From assembly GCA_013365365.1 (NCBI GenBank), contig JABVXU010000227.1:1-64000 (forward strand): DNA of 64,000 nucleotides. The letters run 5' to 3'. Shown one piece after another: positions 40,701 through 53,400 of this stretch (its first letter is position 1; the number at the start of each line of letters is the position of its first letter). The stretch is from Cruorifilaria tuberocauda. Its lineage: Eukaryota > Nematoda > Chromadorea > Rhabditida > Onchocercidae. The notes beneath the pieces are model-generated. The model was given only the letters and a program-made list of their open reading frames with translations, did no database searches and was not told where the DNA came from. A program made the translations under genes and the position numbers.

Positions 40701-43700
40701 AAAGGTCAACTTCATATCAGAAGATGTATCACATTTTTTCAATTTTTTCAAAAGATTTTGTTGCAGTATACTGGGAATGAATTTGTTTGGATGCAAGTTT
40801 TGCAAGAATCCTATGAATGCAATGGATCAGACTAAAAAATGTGAACGAAAGAATTTTGATTCCCTCTTATGGGCACTGGTCACTGTTTTTCAGGCACGTT
40901 CGCATTTATACCTAAAATTTTTATTTTAAATTATCTTTAATCATTTTAAATTATTTTGAATTTTAAATAAATCATTTATTTTAAATTATCGATCCGTGTT
41001 TCTAAATTTTTAAAATAACAAGTATGGCTTTCTTGCAGTGGATCAAATTTAGTTTTTCGAACTGGAAAGGAATGCTAGCTTTATTATTTAATTTAATAAT
41101 AAGTATATTAATAATAAGTATTTACTAATAATAAATATATCTGATTTTGAAAATTACCTGAAATAAAGAAAAAAAATTCAATTTATAGAAACTATATGCA
41201 GAATTTTACACCAAAACTATGTTTTTCAAGATATAAATTTCCTTTTTATTTTCAAGATTTTAACACAAGAAGATTGGAATGTCGTTTTATTTAATGGCAT
41301 GGCTCGTACAACACCCTGGGCTGCTTTATACTTTGTTGCTTTGATGACATTTGGTAATTATGTACTATTTAATTTGCTTGTTGCTATCCTGGTTGAAGGT
41401 TTCCAAGAAAGTAAAGAAGAAGAAAAACGACAGTTGGTCAGTGAAATTGAATTCTTGTTAGAAAAATGGGAACAATTTTGCAAGCAAATACTTTGGAAAA
41501 AAATCTGAATAATCAATCAAAAATTCTTGAAAATAACAGCTATAATTTTACATTAATACACGCTTCATGCAGTAAAACATAATGCATTCAAATCTTTTAT
41601 AATTGATATAAATCATAAATATAATGAAATTATCTCAATTTTTTATTTTACTCAATTTTAAGCTACATTTCTGTTCATTAATAAATTCTTCATAATTTAT
41701 TCTAGGAAGAGGAAGCGATAAAGAAGGCAAATGATGAAGAAGAAGAAAGAAAACGAGAACTGGAATTATTTTTAGCCAAAGCTTCCTCATCTACTTATCT
41801 TAATCAAAAGGTTCAAGTCTTTTCTTCAATATTTGATTTCAGGATACGAATGAAAGTAAAACATTTACTGAAAGTTAAATTATTCTGTTGAAGTATTTTT
41901 ATCGCACTTCATTGTTTCTATTTCAGAGCCTTCCAACGTATTACACTTACAATCGTGGGCCAGGCAATTTTCAAGCGTTTCAAGATGTTTGCCGGATGCG
42001 ATATAGTGTTCCAACAACTCCAGATGATGTAAGGCTTTATATAATTAAGAAATTTTTGCCAAAAAAATTACTTGAATATCTAATTAAAAGCTATGTCTAA
42101 AAGAGAAACAGTTTCAATGTGATTTCTATTTCATTTCAACTATTTACTACAAATTTTACCAATTTTTTTAGGAGGATTATGAAAAACCGTTGGAACTAGG
42201 GCAGCGATTGTTTCATACTAGACGAACTGCTAGTTTTAATCGGCACCATCCATCAAAAACTATTAATCCTAATCTTAATTTTAGGTAATTTTTTCATTCT
42301 AATTCAAGTCAACCGGAAACATAACATTCCGAACAATTTGGTTTTGTCTCTACCAACTTGTTAAGTTGCAGAATTAGCATTCCCAACACATGGCAAATTC
42401 TCACTAGTTATTTTTTTGGGCTTTCATATAGTAGCTTTGTTCCAGAGTACCACTTGATTTTATGATTTATAACAATATAAGACTTAAATTTGTTGAATTT
42501 ACAAACACAGTACTGATTTTTTGGAAAATATTCAACCGTAAGATTGTTGTTAGTGACAGATATCACTTAAAGAAAACTCATGGTTATCTATACATATGGT
42601 AAAAAGCAGAGAAAGAAGATCTTTTAAGATTAGACCGACATACTTCACTTATATTGCCTCAAATGGTACCATGCTTTGACCCCTACTCAAGCGGTGAAGT
42701 TCGACAACGTATGAATAGTTGGTGTGGAATGCAAACAAGACGCAATCCAGTTCGTTCCCTCGGTGGTGGCCAGCAAGCTGTTATTGAAGCCTATACAAGG
42801 GATAGGTTAATCGAGGTTAATCATATATCTTTACAATCACTGTATTTGTTAAGCGAATTCGCAAAAAAACTTCTCTTCGTATGTCTCTTCATGCGAGATA
42901 AAAAATAATTAAATTCCTAAATTGATAGCTTTTTTCTACGTGAAAATTTACGAAATTGAAAATGTACAGAGCACTGAAACATGAAGAATACATAGAAAAG
43001 CATTAAATTTGAAAAATAAATATAGCGCAATACGAATACTATTTTCTCCTCTGAAATAAAAAGTAAGTTTAAGTCTTCGCAATAAGCGTTTCTGAACAAA
43101 ATTATTGCCAATTTTTTGCGACTCCAGAATACAGTGTAACAAACAGGAAAGTTTTTTTCAAAATTTGAATATTTTTTTAAACATTATATTTCCAATTATT
43201 CGTAATATGTTTAAGAAAATAATTGTATATTCTCGACTACGTATCTTAAAATTTTACATGCGTACCTAAAATTTTGATTGCAGAAATCTTTATTAATAAT
43301 TTCTTTGAATTCAGAATATTGCGTTTTGTTTTTGGATGATTTGACTTACGAGAGAAATGTTTTTGCAGGCTAATGAAGAATTGCAAATAGCGATTGAACA
43401 AGAAGAACGACGGAAGAGAGAACGACACGATACAAAATTGTTGCGATTATTAAGAAAAACATGTTTTTATAAACGTGTTGATTATTCGCTCTATATTTTT
43501 AGTTCAAAGAATCAAATTCGAATTAAGTAAGTCCGTTTACTTCATTGACCAAAAATACTAAATGGATATCGACGGAAAGTTGCAGATAATCTAGCAAAGT
43601 TAAAATTTTAAACTGAAAGCGGAAATAATCAAAATAAGCAAATAAAAACGAACATTCTTAATCATATTTATACAAAAAACCATAAGCAGTGTATGGCGCA

Positions 43701-46700
43701 AATGTCACAACACACATATCATTCTCTTTTTTAGATGCCTTCAACTGACACAGAAAAAATGGTTTGATTATACTGTTTTGATATTTATTGGTATTAACTG
43801 TATTACGTTAGCCATGGAACGACCATCAATCCCTCCGAAATCGCTGGAACGCCAATTTCTCACATTTGCAGGATACGTTTTCACTGTAATTTTCACCATC
43901 GAAATGAGTATTAAGGTCAGCATAATCTCAAACATTTAAATCACACGAATGAACAGAATAAATCGATTTGTCTGGGGTTTACTCATCAACAATTTAGGTT
44001 ATTGCAAATGGATTTTTGCTTGGAAAGGATGCTTACTTTAAAGATGGATGGAACATTTTGGATGGTGCACTAGTTATTATAAGTCTTATAAATATCGTTT
44101 TCGAATTATTCGTTCATATAGGTAAATTTGTTTAATTTATACTCATTTTGAGTGATATATATTTTTAGTGGTAGCGACTTTGTTTATTTTTTAAATCTTT
44201 TAGACTCGCCGAAAATATTTGGTGTTATACGTGTATTACGGTTGCTGAGAGCACTGCGCCCATTACGTGTTATCAATCGAGCTCCTGGCGTAAAACTTGT
44301 GGTTATGACATTGATAAGCAGCCTAAAACCCATCGGAAACATTGTTTTGATTTGTTGCACTTTTTTCATAATCTTCGGTATTCTCGGTGTTCAGTTGTTC
44401 AAGGTAAAATGTATTTTAATCAGATGGGTATGACTCATAGATGGAATATATACTTGCGAAACAAATAAATTACGAAGCAGTTGCAATTAGTTCAAATTTT
44501 AGGGTATGATGTTTCACTGTGTTGGACCAAATATAGGTAATGTCACAACAAAGGCAGATTGTTTGATGGATCCACGAAATCGATGGATTAATCATCGTTA
44601 TAATTTTGACAATCTTGGTCAGGTACGTTTCTGACAATCATGTCAATTCTTGGGTAATTTTGGCAATCTTGTCAGGTAAGGTAGGCTTTTGACAATTTTG
44701 AAAATCTTAAACAAGAAGCTAACAGAGTCAAAGATTATACATCACTGACAAAGATTCGTTTGAATACTGAAATTTATCTCATTCAAATTAGATTTAACTG
44801 TTCTAGGCGCTGATGTCACTGTTTGTATTATCCAGTAAGGATGGATGGGTTGCTATTATGTACCAAGGTATCGATGCTACAGGTGTAGATTTACAGGTGA
44901 TTGACGTGATTTGATTTCATAGTTTCTTTCAAAATATTTTGCACCCATAGATCCATTCATATCTATTTTTAGCCTATCGAAAATTACAATGAATGGCGAA
45001 TGATTTATTTCATTTCTTTCCTACTACTTGTGGGATTCTTTGTACTGAATATGTTTGTCGGTGTTGTTGTCGAGAATTTCCATAAATGTAAAGAAGCATT
45101 GGAGGCTGAAATGAAGGAACGTGCACGAAAAAAGCGATTGGAGCGAAAATTGAAACGACAACAATATGAAAACGAATATGGACAAAAGAAAAAAAGACGT
45201 AATTGGTCATTTCATTTTCTTTATTTATTTTTCTTAATTTCAGTTTAGAAGTGAAATTGAAATTGAACAAAATCCAGAACTGAATTTTGAGTTCAATTTG
45301 TATTGATGTAAAATACCTTGGAATTTGTCGGAATAAAAGTTATTGATTCAAGTTTTTAACATCATTTTTTTAGGCATAAAAAACCTAAATTATGAATTTC
45401 TATTCTACCATTTTGCGTAATGGCATACATTTATTGATATTTTGAGGAGAAAAATCGCAACCATATTGGCACAGTTACGGCCCGACAAGACTATTTTTGA
45501 ACAATGTTGTAACCTCAAAGTACTTCGATCTAGCGATCGCCGCTGTTATCGGTATGTCTGAAGCTCATAAGGATCGATGCAGTAATTTAACAAATTTTGT
45601 CATGAATCTATAGTATTGTTTCGAATCATGTATTTTTTGAAAGAGAGAAAGAAAGGTTGGAGGAAACAACTATCTCAATACTACTTCCAATTTGGAGTTT
45701 AAAACGATGGCAAAAACTCCCAGATTTTTTTATTGCATCATTTCATTAACTATTAATTACTGCAGGAGTAAATGTTATTTCAATGGCTATGGAATTCTAT
45801 ATGATGCCAACTGGACTGAAATATATCTTGAAAACATTGAATTATTTTTTCACAGCTGTTTTCACTCTGGAATCAGCGATTAAACTTGTAGCATTAGGAG
45901 TTCGTCGATTTTTCAGCGAACGGTGAGAAAAAAACGTTAAATTCAAAATCGTCTAGATCTCGGTTGGAGTTATTTTTACAATATATTATTGCTACATTTA
46001 GAAAGAGAACAAAAGTTAAACATAATAGGCCTCAAACGATAATATTGATCTCTTTTTTCCCCATAATAACCATAATCTATATAATTTTATACAATTCGCC
46101 GAGCACTTTCAAATTACAGGTGGAATCAGTTGGATATTTCCATTGTGATCCTATCTATTGCTGGTATTGTATTCGAGGAGTTCGAAGCTTTAGAATTACC
46201 TATTAACCCAACGATTATTCGAGTAATGAGAGTCCTTCGAATCGCTCGAGGTAATATGAAATCGATTTGCTTATTCTTCTTTTGAAAATTTATATTTCAT
46301 GCTAACACAACTAACAGTTCCATTATTTAGCACAGTAATTTTTGACATATATATATATCATTGAGTTTATGATAAAGATATTAATAAATTAAAAAATTTT
46401 TCTTCCAGGATAATCTCACATTTTTCTTTCGAGATATGCTTTCGACATTACCAATTTTTGATTTATAAATCAGCTGACTTGTTTGCAGTATTAAAATTAT
46501 TAAAAATGGCTAAAGGTATCCGGTCGCTATTGGACACAGTTGGTGAAGCATTACCACAAGTTGGAAATCTTGGATCACTTTTCTTTCTCTTATTTTTTAT
46601 TTTCGCTGCTCTTGGTGTTGAGTTATTCGGTAAACTCGGTAAGCTTTTCCTTTTTTATCCAATTCAAAATGACGTAAAAATGTGGATAGAAATTATAGTT

Positions 46701-48181
46701 AAACGTTGCTAATGTGCTCATCTCAAAAATTTGGAAGGAAAACAAAAATGGCGAATTGAAATTATTGCAGCTTTCGAACGGAAAAAATCCAAGAAATTTA
46801 GCAATTACAAATAGCGAAATACTTCAAAATCCCATATATATTTCATAAATTAAAATAATGAAATGAATTTTTCAGAATGTTCGGATGAACACCCATGTGA
46901 TGGACTTGGTGAGCATGCTCATTTCAAAAATTTCGGCATGGCATTCCTAACACTATTTCGAATAGCTACAGGTGACAACTGGAATGGAATTATGAAGGTA
47001 GATGAATATTAAGTATTATTAAAGTTGTTTTCTTTTAAGCAATTCAAGAAATTTTAAAGACAGTTCGTAATAAATTCATAAATCTTAACTGCAACGTTTA
47101 CAGATAAGTTATGAATTAAATTCTTTTTTTAAGTTCTAGTTTTTATTAAGAATTGTGGAAAGATACTTCAACAGTTCTTAGCCTTAGCACAACATCTCAG
47201 TATTAATTGATGTTTTTCATTTTAGGATGCATTACGCGACGATTGTGATCCGTCGGATCGCTGTGAATCGAATTGTTGCGTTGATCCAATATTAGCGCCA
47301 TGTTTCTTCATAATATTTGTATTGATCTCGCAATTTGTGTTGGTCAATGTTGTTGTCGCTGTTTTAATGAAACATTTGGAAGAAAGCAACAAAAGAGAAG
47401 AGGCTTCCGATGGTTCGTATATGAATTTCCATCCATAAAAAGAAACAGAAAAGAGAGAGAAAGAGATTTGGTTTAGTACCGATGATATAAATTAGAATGT
47501 AAATACAACGATTCATATATTCATACGATTTCAAAATGGAAAATTTTCAAATAAGCAAAAACTTTTATGTTCGAAAATGAGAAAAGGAAAACACTCGTTT
47601 TTAACGGTTTTTTTTAATTTATAGGATTCTTTTTGATTGCTATTTTAGCATTTCATGTTTTTGCGCAGTATAAATATTAATAATAAATACTAATATTTTA
47701 GGCCATGGAGTGACTGGAACGGATACTGATGCGAACAAAACCGATACGGATGTTGAAGACAATGCTGATTCATCACAAAAAGATTTAGTTTGTGATATTT
47801 TTTGTAAATTGATACCAATTAGAAATAAAAAATTAGGTGACAGGGAAGTGAAAAGATCTGATCGATTTATTTAGGAAATCAGAGATGGAAATATTTATTC
47901 AAATAAATGAATCATGCATAGAAATATGAATGAATAAGTAAGTAAAGAAATGCCATACCGTACTGAAAATAAATAAAACAATGCTACTCAATTGTTACCT
48001 CACTATGCCTCACTACGATTCCTCTTTTTTTGCAATCATTTGATTTAAAATGTTTCAGGATAATACTGTTATCGATACAAAGAATGAAAAGGATTGCTTA
48101 TTAGTTCATACAAAGTATATGGAAGCACCTCTACCGAAACACAATGAACATCACAACGGGCATTCTCCTATGCTCAAATGA
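34785..48181 (+). CDS. cca-1: T-type voltage-gated calcium channel alpha-1 (Cav3)
   Basis: Pore subunit of the low-voltage-activated calcium channel: four repeats of six membrane spans, about 1,860-1,890 residues from about 39 exons. Start ATG is at 34785; stop TGA is at 48179-48181. Repeat I covers 35562-38280, II 39763-41436, III 43501-45110, IV 45447-47380. S4 sensors are arginine-rich ([57 protein letters not shown]). The pore ring is E, E, D, D: SLEGW (Glu codon 37957), LTQEDW (41269), SSKDGW (44840), ATGDNW (46974). That EEDD pattern, with [14 protein letters not shown] after IIS6 and [11 protein letters not shown] after IVS6, separates T-type from L- and N-type channels and NALCN. The I-II linker has the gating-brake helices (38277-38340, 38470-38558). 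In C. elegans CCA-1 acts in pharyngeal muscle excitation. Uncertain parts: a small exon at 39077-39142, a phase-required exon near 42446-42537, and the donor after 47847 (GAA/GTGAAA), chosen because the stronger upstream GT breaks frame. Confidence 0.96.
39077..39142 (+). CDS. cca-1: small cca-1 exon in the I-II linker (possible cassette)
   Basis: Acceptor AAATTTTAG and donor ACAAG/GTGATA bound 66 nt. The exon enters and leaves in phase 1, so it joins 38709-38844 to 39347-39573 with or without it. It encodes 22 residues, [12 protein letters not shown] then [10 protein letters not shown], hydrophilic like the surrounding linker. Whether it is constitutive or skipped cannot be told without transcripts. 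Confidence 0.55.
40894..41256 (+). other. cca-1: GC-AG intron in cca-1
   Basis: The conserved T-type sequence before the repeat II pore filter (TVFQ / ILTQEDW) can only be joined if the upstream exon ends at CAG (40893) and the intron begins GCACGT. The nearest GT, four bases later, puts the downstream exon out of frame. Confidence 0.8.
41094..41138. repeat. short tandem repeat in a cca-1 intron
   Basis: Two identical 13-nt units (TAATAATAAGTAT) at a 15-nt period, and a third unit with one change. Confidence 0.8.
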
Positions 48182-49859
48182 TCTTCGACATTCTTAACTT
48201 TGTAAATAACCTTCATTTCCTCATAGTGAAGTGAATGAGTTGCCGATGGCACTGGTATTTAATGATAAGCCGGTGAATTTCAATAGCATTTTATTAACTA
48301 CGGCTTGATATTTTAACGTTCTTATTTCGATTCGAATATGGTTTTATTCGCTCATTGTTAGATGTTTAACGTTCATCATCAGGATAATCCGGATATCGGT
48401 GTAGCGTGCCTTCCGATGATAGTACAATTCTTCATTAGTCTCAAGTTTTCTTATAAAAATACACGATGTCAGTCATCAAATCATTCCGTCATATCCAACT
48501 ATCTGTCAGACTTGAAATTTCGAAATCCACTTATATAATTAAATTATAAAATTTTATAAATCACATTATCGTCATCAAATTGATAATTTTATGAAAAGAA
48601 TTGAACTTCTGAAAACTTGAACTGACGCAAAATATTCGCTAACCTGTTAAATCATCCGATACTCCAATCACCAAGTAAAAACAAAACAGAATTCGTTTGG
48701 TCATCCTATCTCTATCTCTATATCTGACCTTTTCAATTAATGAATATTCCATAATACTGCTAGTTATAACTGATCTGCTGCTTCTTATCATTGAGCATAT
48801 TGTAGTTGTATAAATTTCAAACTGTGATCATTTTCATTTTTTTTTTAACGATTTATAACAATTTTTATGCACTGTTGCCTCTTCGTTCACCAGTAAGATA
48901 GTCTAAATTTGGAAATGTCTATTTTCTGAACCAGCGAATTGGTTCCGTTTATACGGCTTGAAAATAGCTGGATTGCTTACCATGACTTTTTTGATTCAAA
49001 TCTCGATTTCGAAATTTTAAAAATTACTGGAAGTGATTGAGAAAAACAAACCAATTACATCAATGTATAAAATACCGATTGTTCTTTCCTAAATCAAATT
49101 AATTTTAATGGAGTGGAGAAAGTTCCTATTAAAGTTTTGTTCATACTTTGTCTATGTGATACATTAACAATCCCAATTTTCATTATTGCTACCCATTATT
49201 TCCACCTATATGTAACACACGACTCTTTGGTGTCTTAATTAATTGAGCGTGGTAATATAAACAAATGAAGTAAAAGATTCGGGATAACTGTGCTGCCCGT
49301 TGATTTGAGATATCCATCATTCTTCGAGGATGTTCTTCAGGATAAGCACAACGAAACAGATGGATTTCTTCCTACCAAACCACTTTTTCTGTTTTTCTTT
49401 CCTCGACAACTTTTACAACGGGAATGGTCGTTGTACTTTATACGTCCGAATCCTATTTTGTTTTTCGTCTTTTTTCCCTTAATTGTACGCTATATGTTCA
49501 CTTTTAATTCGTGCAAATCAGACGTCGCTTTCAAAGTGCATATCAACAGTATAATGTTCAACTGATTTTCATATTTTTTGCGTGCTCAATAAATTTTTCT
49601 TCTCGGCTTTGTAAATCGAAGCAATCATATTAAATCACGCAGTACGTCATTATCAACTTCCTTATCGTGAAGTCGCTACATACCTGTAAGAATCGCTGAT
49701 AATGCTTGATTTAATTAATTTCATAGTTATAGCATAATATTCAATAACTGATAACATTTATAAGTTACTATTCCTTACAATTTGTGTTTGAAATCAATTA
49801 GGCCACCATAAACGTTTATTAGATATCATTCAGACCATACGTTCTTCTCTCGGCTACAG

Positions 49860-49911
49860 ACGAAATGCGAATTCGTTTAGCACCATTGATGTAAACGAAT
49901 TCGCATTTCGT
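49860..49911. repeat. perfect 20-bp inverted repeat with 12-nt loop
   Basis: 49860-49879 (ACGAAATGCGAATTCGTTTA) is the exact reverse complement of 49892-49911, with a 12-nt loop between. Pairing stops at the next base on each side. The stem has six C/G in each arm, so it is not just an AT-rich coincidence. Confidence 0.95.
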
Positions 49912-49966
49912 AATTGTGACAATATTGTTACTCCACACAATTATAAATCGACCCGCGTCCTCGACA

Positions 49967-50260
49967 TTATTTCGTTAATCTTGCAAAAACCGAATTCTGG
50001 GAAAGCGGAATGAATGTTTTCGAACTGAGGCAGTTCCACCCGAGAATCCTTCCAATGCGCAATTTCCGAAACTTCTTTTTTAATCTTTCTGCTATAACAA
50101 ACTGCTGACTGCACTGATTTGCCGCTCAGAGCTGATCGGACAACGTATTGTATGTCCTCTCATTATAAGCACATTGCAACGGTGTCATTCTGTTGATAAG
50201 CGATCCGAAAGATTGTTGATCCCCAAACAACCAAGTCTTCACATGCCCACAAGAAACGTA
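49967..50260 (-). pseudogene. possible gene relic with one internal stop
   Basis: One minus-strand frame runs from just after a TAA (50261-50263) to TAA at 49967-49969 with only a TGA at 50126-50128, leaving 44 and 52 codons. The first part has an ankyrin-like stretch (GSLINRMTPLQCAYNERTYN); the second is basic (RLKKKFRKLRIGRILGW). No splice sites or neighbouring exons were identified. Open runs of this size occur by chance here, so this is tentative. Confidence 0.2.
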
Positions 50261-50426
50261 TTAGTTTCTTCCTGATTTTCCTTTGCACGAATCTGTGAAT
50301 GATACCATCCATGTTCCCGGTTAAGGGTTATAACAGGAGATAGCAGTCTATATGGAGTAAGACAGGAAGAAAGTAGGGAGAGGTGGATGAGTAGGATCCA
50401 TATGTCCTCATTAACGCGGGTTTTTC

Positions 50427-53400
50427 ATGATGGGGGATTTTGAAAGATTCGGAAAAATTGAAATCAAGTTCTGGCTGATGGTTCGCATATAGATTGTATT
50501 GCAGGGTGATATTCTCTTTTAATTATTTCAGGAATAACATTAAATATTGTACTGAAATTAACTATCAATTAGATGTTTGTTTGTTCGTGTAACGGATAAT
50601 GTCGTTTGTATTCCATGTTCTTCACACTGTTCCGTACAGCAATAAACCCATCGTCAAGGTTTGGAAATTTTTTAATAGTAACAAAAATTTTGTTTCTGAA
50701 AGAATCATTTCATGTTCGACGGTTGTGGTTCAAGCTTAAAAAAATTATGCTCAAAACCAGTAAAGCCTAGAATTGTCATACTTACTATAAGGAAGTAAAA
50801 AATTATTAAAATAATTGAGAGGATATAATAAAAATACAATAAAAACATATATGGTATATGACAAATAAATAAATGTATGAATATGTATTTCATTTATTTA
50901 TCTTTCGATAATTTTTGCTTAATTAACCGATGTTACAGGATGTGATTGCAAGTTTACATAGCTATTTTACTTGCAATTTATTGATTGCCTTCTCCGTCAT
51001 CATCAGTTTCAAACAGTTCGGTGGTCGTCCGATGGAGTGTATGTTACCGATGGGTTTCAGTGGAGCATGGGAGCAGGTTATCTCTTCCTAGCAAATTCAG
51101 CATAATTCGAAGTTATACCTAGTTTTGCCTTTTATTGTAGCTTTAGTATTAAATTTTCTAAGAAAAAAATAAAAGGCGAATTCCGAGTTATATACTTATA
51201 TAACATAAGGAAATCCAGAAACTTGTTTTTCGCATTCCTACATGAAGTTCGTTATATAATGAGTTTTTTATTGACTCTTCTTTTTACAGTACGCAGAAAA
51301 TTTTTGTTGGGCACAAGATACGTACTTTATTCCACCAAAGGTCTTTGTGGAGGATATTTCGGCAGAAGAACGTCGAGAACGTCGGATTAGTTACTATCAA
51401 TGGATGCCGTTTTTTTTGCTGTTTCAAGCAGTATGCTTCAAGGCGCCTACGCTTATATGGAAATATTTTGCCGGACAATCAGGCATTATTTTATATTTCC
51501 ATCATTGCTGTGATTAAGCATCGGTAAAGAGGAATAAGGTTTTTCCTTCGAATTGATGTACTTCATGTGCTACATCATTAGACATCTGAATTACAGCGAT
51601 TGCTTGTTTTTTACTTATGTGAACTAAGATGTCACTGCACCAGTTGTATCGTTCTTCGTTAAACCTCCTTAGACCCCCTGAATGGTAGATTTCGAGAATA
51701 TCGTCAAGTCATCTACTGTTTGTGATTCCATATTCTAGGGATGAAATTAGGTCAAATCCTTCGATTAGCTAATGATCCGGCAAATTCATCCTTGGAAGTT
51801 AAGAAGGGAAATATTGAGGCGTTATGTATACATCTTCAAGGCGCGCTACGATTCCATGAACGGGTAAAAAAGGTATTGAATTTAAATTAGATTAAGTTTA
51901 ATTTGAATTTCATAACTCTTTCAACTTTATTCTATTCGAATTCTATGCTCATGTCTATAATCTAAATTTTAGAAAAAATTGGTGCCTCATAAAATTTGTC
52001 GATTTTTGAATTTGAAATATGTGAATTACTACGTTGCAACGATATATATCTTAGCGAAGTTAGCATTTCTGGCAAATGCTATATTCCAAATCTCTTTAAT
52101 GACACGGTAATCTTTTTCAGAAAAAGAATGCTAGTTGATTAATGGAATATTACGGATAAAATTTAATGTAAGGACCATCAATTTAAGTTGATCTTGAAAA
52201 TTTTGACTTTATATCGGACTTCAAGTGCTTACAAAAGTTTCTTATGGATCTTCCGGACCATCTACATTGGACGAAGGCGTATGCTTATTAGATGACTTTC
52301 TTTTTTCAGATACCTATTACCAGAGCTTAAGAATGATTACGGTCTAAACTCATGGATAAATATTATCTGGCCTAAGAATGTTTCTTCATCATGGCACCAC
52401 AGTGGGGTTTTTCCCTTAGTGACGCTTTGTGATTTTGAAGTAAGTAAATTAGAAATGTCAAGTAAAAACATATTTCTATACATTTGTTGTGCATCTTTAC
52501 TCACCTACACTTTTCAGGTCCGAGAAATGGGGAATATACAGACTCATACAGTTCAATGTGTTCTTGTTGTAAACTTATTCACTGAGAAAATTTTCATTCT
52601 TTTATGGGCTTGGTAATTATTTTTCATATCACACCTTGTGTTGTGGAGCCTTTCAATTACTATTTATTGAGCTCTGCACAAATTCAAAGAATAATCATTA
52701 CTATAAGTTTTATTTCGAACATTTGCATAGTCCGTAATAGTAATCACTGTTATCTGACTTCAGGTTTATGATATTAGCAGCACTTACATCCTTGAGTGTT
52801 TTGAACTGGATCTATTTGTTAGCGGGAAACTGTTCAAAAGAGCACTTTATTTTGAATCATCTCGAAATGAGCGGAACACCGTTTGATAAAAGCAACCCGC
52901 GTGAGTGATACTTTTTGTAGCTCAGTTTCTTTTGGAATCGTAAACATAAACTAAAGAAATGGAATTATTGATCTAACTGTATAATTTCGAGAAACAAAAA
53001 TGATGCATAATTTCTTTTAGAAAATAAGAAGCACGTTGACCGTTTTTTACATAAATATTTGGGGACAGATGGCATTTTTGTTTTAAGAATGGTTGCTAAT
53101 CATGCGGATGTCGTTTTTGCGACTGAATTAATCGCATCGCTCTGGCGATCCCACTATGTTTTCGAGGAGAGAAGGAAGTAAGTAATTATGAAATATTATA
53201 ATTAGTGTAGAATTTCTTTGTATTCAGTTAATGGTAAGAAATTTACACATATGCCAGTAATATATCGACATCTAGATACAACTTATGATTTTAGGCTACT
53301 TGAACCACCTCGTCCGATTCACTTTTTATTTAAGGTTTTAAAGTTACCAAGTTTTTTGGAATTATCATTTCACAAATTTCTATTTAGAAATATATCACAA

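Larger units (their letters stand above)
48182..50426. other. cca-1 3' region and spacer to the innexin
   Basis: The first several hundred bases are presumably the cca-1 3' UTR; no polyadenylation site could be chosen. The later part is GC-richer and holds the hairpin (49860-49911) and the possible relic (49967-50260), listed separately. Confidence 0.5.

Noticed and set aside
34785..48181. Reading the channel as NALCN or an L-type channel
   Set aside because: The EEDD ring and the sequences after IIS6 and IVS6 are those of T-type channels; NALCN has EEKE/EKEE and L-type EEEE.
53335..53387. Apparent 53-nt intron inside the innexin tail exon
   Set aside because: Good GT and AG, but removal leads to a stop within five codons, while the unspliced frame continues normally to the next donor.
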